From Streptomyces aurantiacus (GTDB taxonomy: Bacteria; Actinomycetota; Actinomycetes; Streptomycetales; Streptomycetaceae): a stretch of 64,000 bases of DNA. The notes beneath the pieces are model-generated. The model saw only the letters and a list, made by a program, of their open reading frames with translations. It had not been told where the DNA came from and searched no databases. The stretch is taken from NCBI RefSeq assembly GCF_027107535.1, contig NZ_CP114283.1, forward strand, positions 3,286,001 through 3,350,000. The letters run 5' to 3'. The translations under genes and the position numbers were made by a program. This document shows positions 62,373 to 64,000 of the stretch, piece by piece (position 1 is the first letter of the stretch; the number at the start of each line of letters is the position of its first letter).

Positions 62373-64000
62373 TCATCGCTTGGAGGTTGCCGGGGGGCCG
62401 TACACCTTGGCTTCGAGGAGCCCGACGGAGCTGCTGCCGTTGCCGGTGAGCAGCACCCGTAGTCGGGTGGTGTTCGTGGGAGTGAAGGTGACGGTGTTGT
62501 ACTGGTTCTTGGCCAGTGGATAGCCGCCGGCGCCCGGCACGTCGACGTAGGCGCTGCCGTTCCAGTACTGCAGCTTCCACGAGGCGGGCATGTCGATGCC
62601 CTGGTCGTCGTCGAAGAAGTACACCTCGGCCCTGTCGAGGGCCTTCGCGGACGGCCAGGTCAGCTCGGCCCACTGCTGGCCCGTCTCCGGCCAGGTTCCC
62701 CAGCGCGGGTTCACGGTGTCGTTGGACGACGGCGGATCGATCCCGTCGTTGACCGCGGTGACGCTCTCCCAGGAGGAGGTGTACGACGCGGACGCCGTCG
62801 CGGACGTCGCCTGGTTGGCCGGTGGCTGGACGCCACCGCGGTGGTACACCTTGACCTCGGTGAGCCCCGTCCTGGCGCCCGCGGCGTTGGTCGCCAGAAT
62901 CCGTATGCGCTGGGCACTGACCGCCGGGAACCGCACCAGGTTGTAGTTGGCGCGCGGCGCGGCCGGACTCTTGGTCTGACTCGGCGCGTTCACCCACGAA
63001 CTGCCGTTGTGGTACTGGACGGTGTACGCGGACGGGGCCCGGTAGACGGTGCTGGCCGGGCGGCTGTCCTTGAAGTACAGGCGCACCTCGTCGAGCGTGC
63101 GGGCGCTGCCGAGGTTCAGCTCGTACCAGTCCTGGCTGTTGGCCGAGCCGCCGGCGCCCCAGAACGGCTCGTTGGTGGGAAAGCCGTCGACCGCGCCGGA
63201 CGTGCTGCTGCCGGACGCGGTGTGGGAGGCGGACACGGTCGCGCCGGAGGCGAGGTTGGGGAGGTCCGCGGTCAGGTCGACGCCGGCCTTGGCGAGCATG
63301 TCGACCATCCGGGGGCTGTTCTGCACGACCTGGTTCGGGGCCTTCAGCCCGGCGACGGACGTGTGGTGGGTGACCGTGCCGCTCGTGGTGACGTCGCCGG
63401 TGGCCGGGTCCCAGGTGAAGGGCACCAGGGAGCTGACCGTCGCGGCCCGGTTGCCGTTGACGTAGATCGAGTAGCCCTCCGGGACACCGGGATAGCGGAC
63501 CACGCCGTCGGCCGGGTCGTCCCAGACGATGGACAGGTCGGCGCCCCGGTAGCGGAGGTTGTTGACGGTGAAGTGGCTCCAGCCGATGTCGATCGGGGAG
63601 AGTTCGACCTTCGCGTCGTTGCGTGGGCGCAGCCCCGCGACGTCCTCGATCACGGTCCAGTTGCTGCTGCCGAGGATGTTGTGGTGGATCCAGGAGCGGT
63701 AGTCGATCCCGGTGCCGTTCCAGTCGGCCCAGAACTCGTTGGCGTCCGGCCACTGGGTGTTGCCGCCGACGTACTGCGCCCAGGTGTTCCAGTAGAGAAG
63801 CTTCTTGTAGTCGGTCGCGCTCATCGCGGAGTTGGGGTAGTTGCGCAGCACCGACGAGTAGAGGCGGAACTGCACGGTGGAGTTGATGGTGGAGAAGTTG
63901 TTGGAGCCGGGGTTCCCGGCGTCGGCCGCGGCCTTCTTGTCGGCCTGGTTGGCCGTGTAGAAGGGGAAGACCGGGTACTGGGCGGGATCGTCGTACAGGC
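62373..64000 (-). CDS. MGH1-like glycosidase with discoidin domains, C-terminal part
   Basis: The gene enters from the right edge; 542 C-terminal residues are visible. The first about 220 are the end of an (alpha/alpha)6-type catalytic domain (LYDDPAQYPVFPFYTANQAD, NANEFWADWNG-like DANEFWADWNGTGIDYRSWI, SPIDIGWSHFTVNNLRYRGA). After an NPxx-like helix come two F5/8 type C (discoidin) sugar-binding domains (NLASGATVSASHTASGSSTS; NQATSATASASYTSSWESVT). The product is surely exported. It lies upstream of the GH43 gene in the same operon; both would act on plant cell-wall sugars. Confidence 0.82.
   Translation of the reverse strand, partial: LYDDPAQYPVFPFYTANQADKKAAADAGNPGSNNFSTINSTVQFRLYSSVLRNYPNSAMSATDYKKLLYWNTWAQYVGGNTQWPDANEFWADWNGTGIDYRSWIHHNILGSSNWTVIEDVAGLRPRNDAKVELSPIDIGWSHFTVNNLRYRGADLSIVWDDPADGVVRYPGVPEGYSIYVNGNRAATVSSLVPFTWDPATGDVTTSGTVTHHTSVAGLKAPNQVVQNSPRMVDMLAKAGVDLTADLPNLASGATVSASHTASGSSTSGAVDGFPTNEPFWGAGGSANSQDWYELNLGSARTLDEVRLYFKDSRPASTVYRAPSAYTVQYHNGSSWVNAPSQTKSPAAPRANYNLVRFPAVSAQRIRILATNAAGARTGLTEVKVYHRGGVQPPANQATSATASASYTSSWESVTAVNDGIDPPSSNDTVNPRWGTWPETGQQWAELTWPSAKALDRAEVYFFDDDQGIDMPASWKLQYWNGSAYVDVPGAGGYPLAKNQYNTVTFTPTNTTRLRVLLTGNGSSSVGLLEAKVYGPPATSKR

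Overview
The window is high-GC actinobacterial chromosome, almost certainly Streptomyces. The signs are strong third-position G/C bias, GTG and ATG starts, many 4-nt start/stop overlaps, paired GatD/MurT, an RppA tetrahydroxynaphthalene synthase with a CYP158A-type P450, a Tat-exported lipase-like protein, and copies of the common Streptomyces intergenic 'GTGGCTGGTCGCGCAGTTCCCC' type repeat (written here only in part elsewhere). From memory, the order rocD, pfkA, murT/gatD, def, rppA, P450, cupin, gabD, ATP-dependent ligase, acyl-CoA dehydrogenases resembles the S. coelicolor SCO12xx locus read backwards. No tRNA, rRNA, CRISPR array, IS element or phage gene was seen.

Layout. 1-6.1 kb: the start of a FUSC-type transporter and a stress island (epimerase, zinc alcohol dehydrogenase, small 'plasmid stabilization' type protein, large catalase). 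Four sites here fit the sigma-B pattern GNNT-N15-GGGTAC exactly or with one change. 6.3-9.0 kb: arginine/ornithine catabolism (Lrp regulator, DDAH-like hydrolase, ornithine aminotransferase). 9.1-13.3 kb: a LytTR two-component system wrapped around a sodium:solute symporter. 13.3-17.1 kb: a membrane Ser/Thr kinase with a PASTA lipoprotein upstream and a 52-residue membrane protein downstream. 17.1-22.1 kb: CtaG-like oxidase assembly, PfkA, GatD, MurT and peptide deformylase. 22.3-24.3 kb: TetR regulator and acyl-CoA dehydrogenase with clear operators. 24.4-27.2 kb: the flaviolin pigment cassette rppA, CYP158A-like P450, MomA-like cupin.

27.4-33.6 kb: TenA-like protein, a small conserved protein, succinate-semialdehyde dehydrogenase, Nudix hydrolase, DNA ligase, a thioredoxin-reductase-like flavoprotein and its divergent cupin-XRE regulator. 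33.7-37.0 kb: quinone oxidoreductase and a paired acyl-CoA dehydrogenase in which one subunit lacks the catalytic Glu. 37.1-42.2 kb: a five-gene ABC importer; a Nur-box-like palindrome at its promoter marks it as nickel uptake (nikABCDE). 42.4-45.3 kb: secreted phosphodiesterase-like proteins and small proteins.

45.4-52.9 kb: an amino-sugar or glycan island (GH3, clan GH-A hydrolase, BadF-type kinase, a truncated GH38 mannosidase, RpiR regulator, SIS protein). Five of its promoters share a GAATGTATCAACCACC-like motif, so it looks like one RpiR regulon. 52.9-59.6 kb: an oligopeptide-type ABC importer, one component being a permease-ATPase fusion, with a divergent IclR regulator. 59.7-64 kb: a SpoIIE-type phosphatase, a secreted RICIN-GH43 enzyme, and the C-terminal part of an MGH1-like glycosidase with discoidin domains that runs off the window edge.
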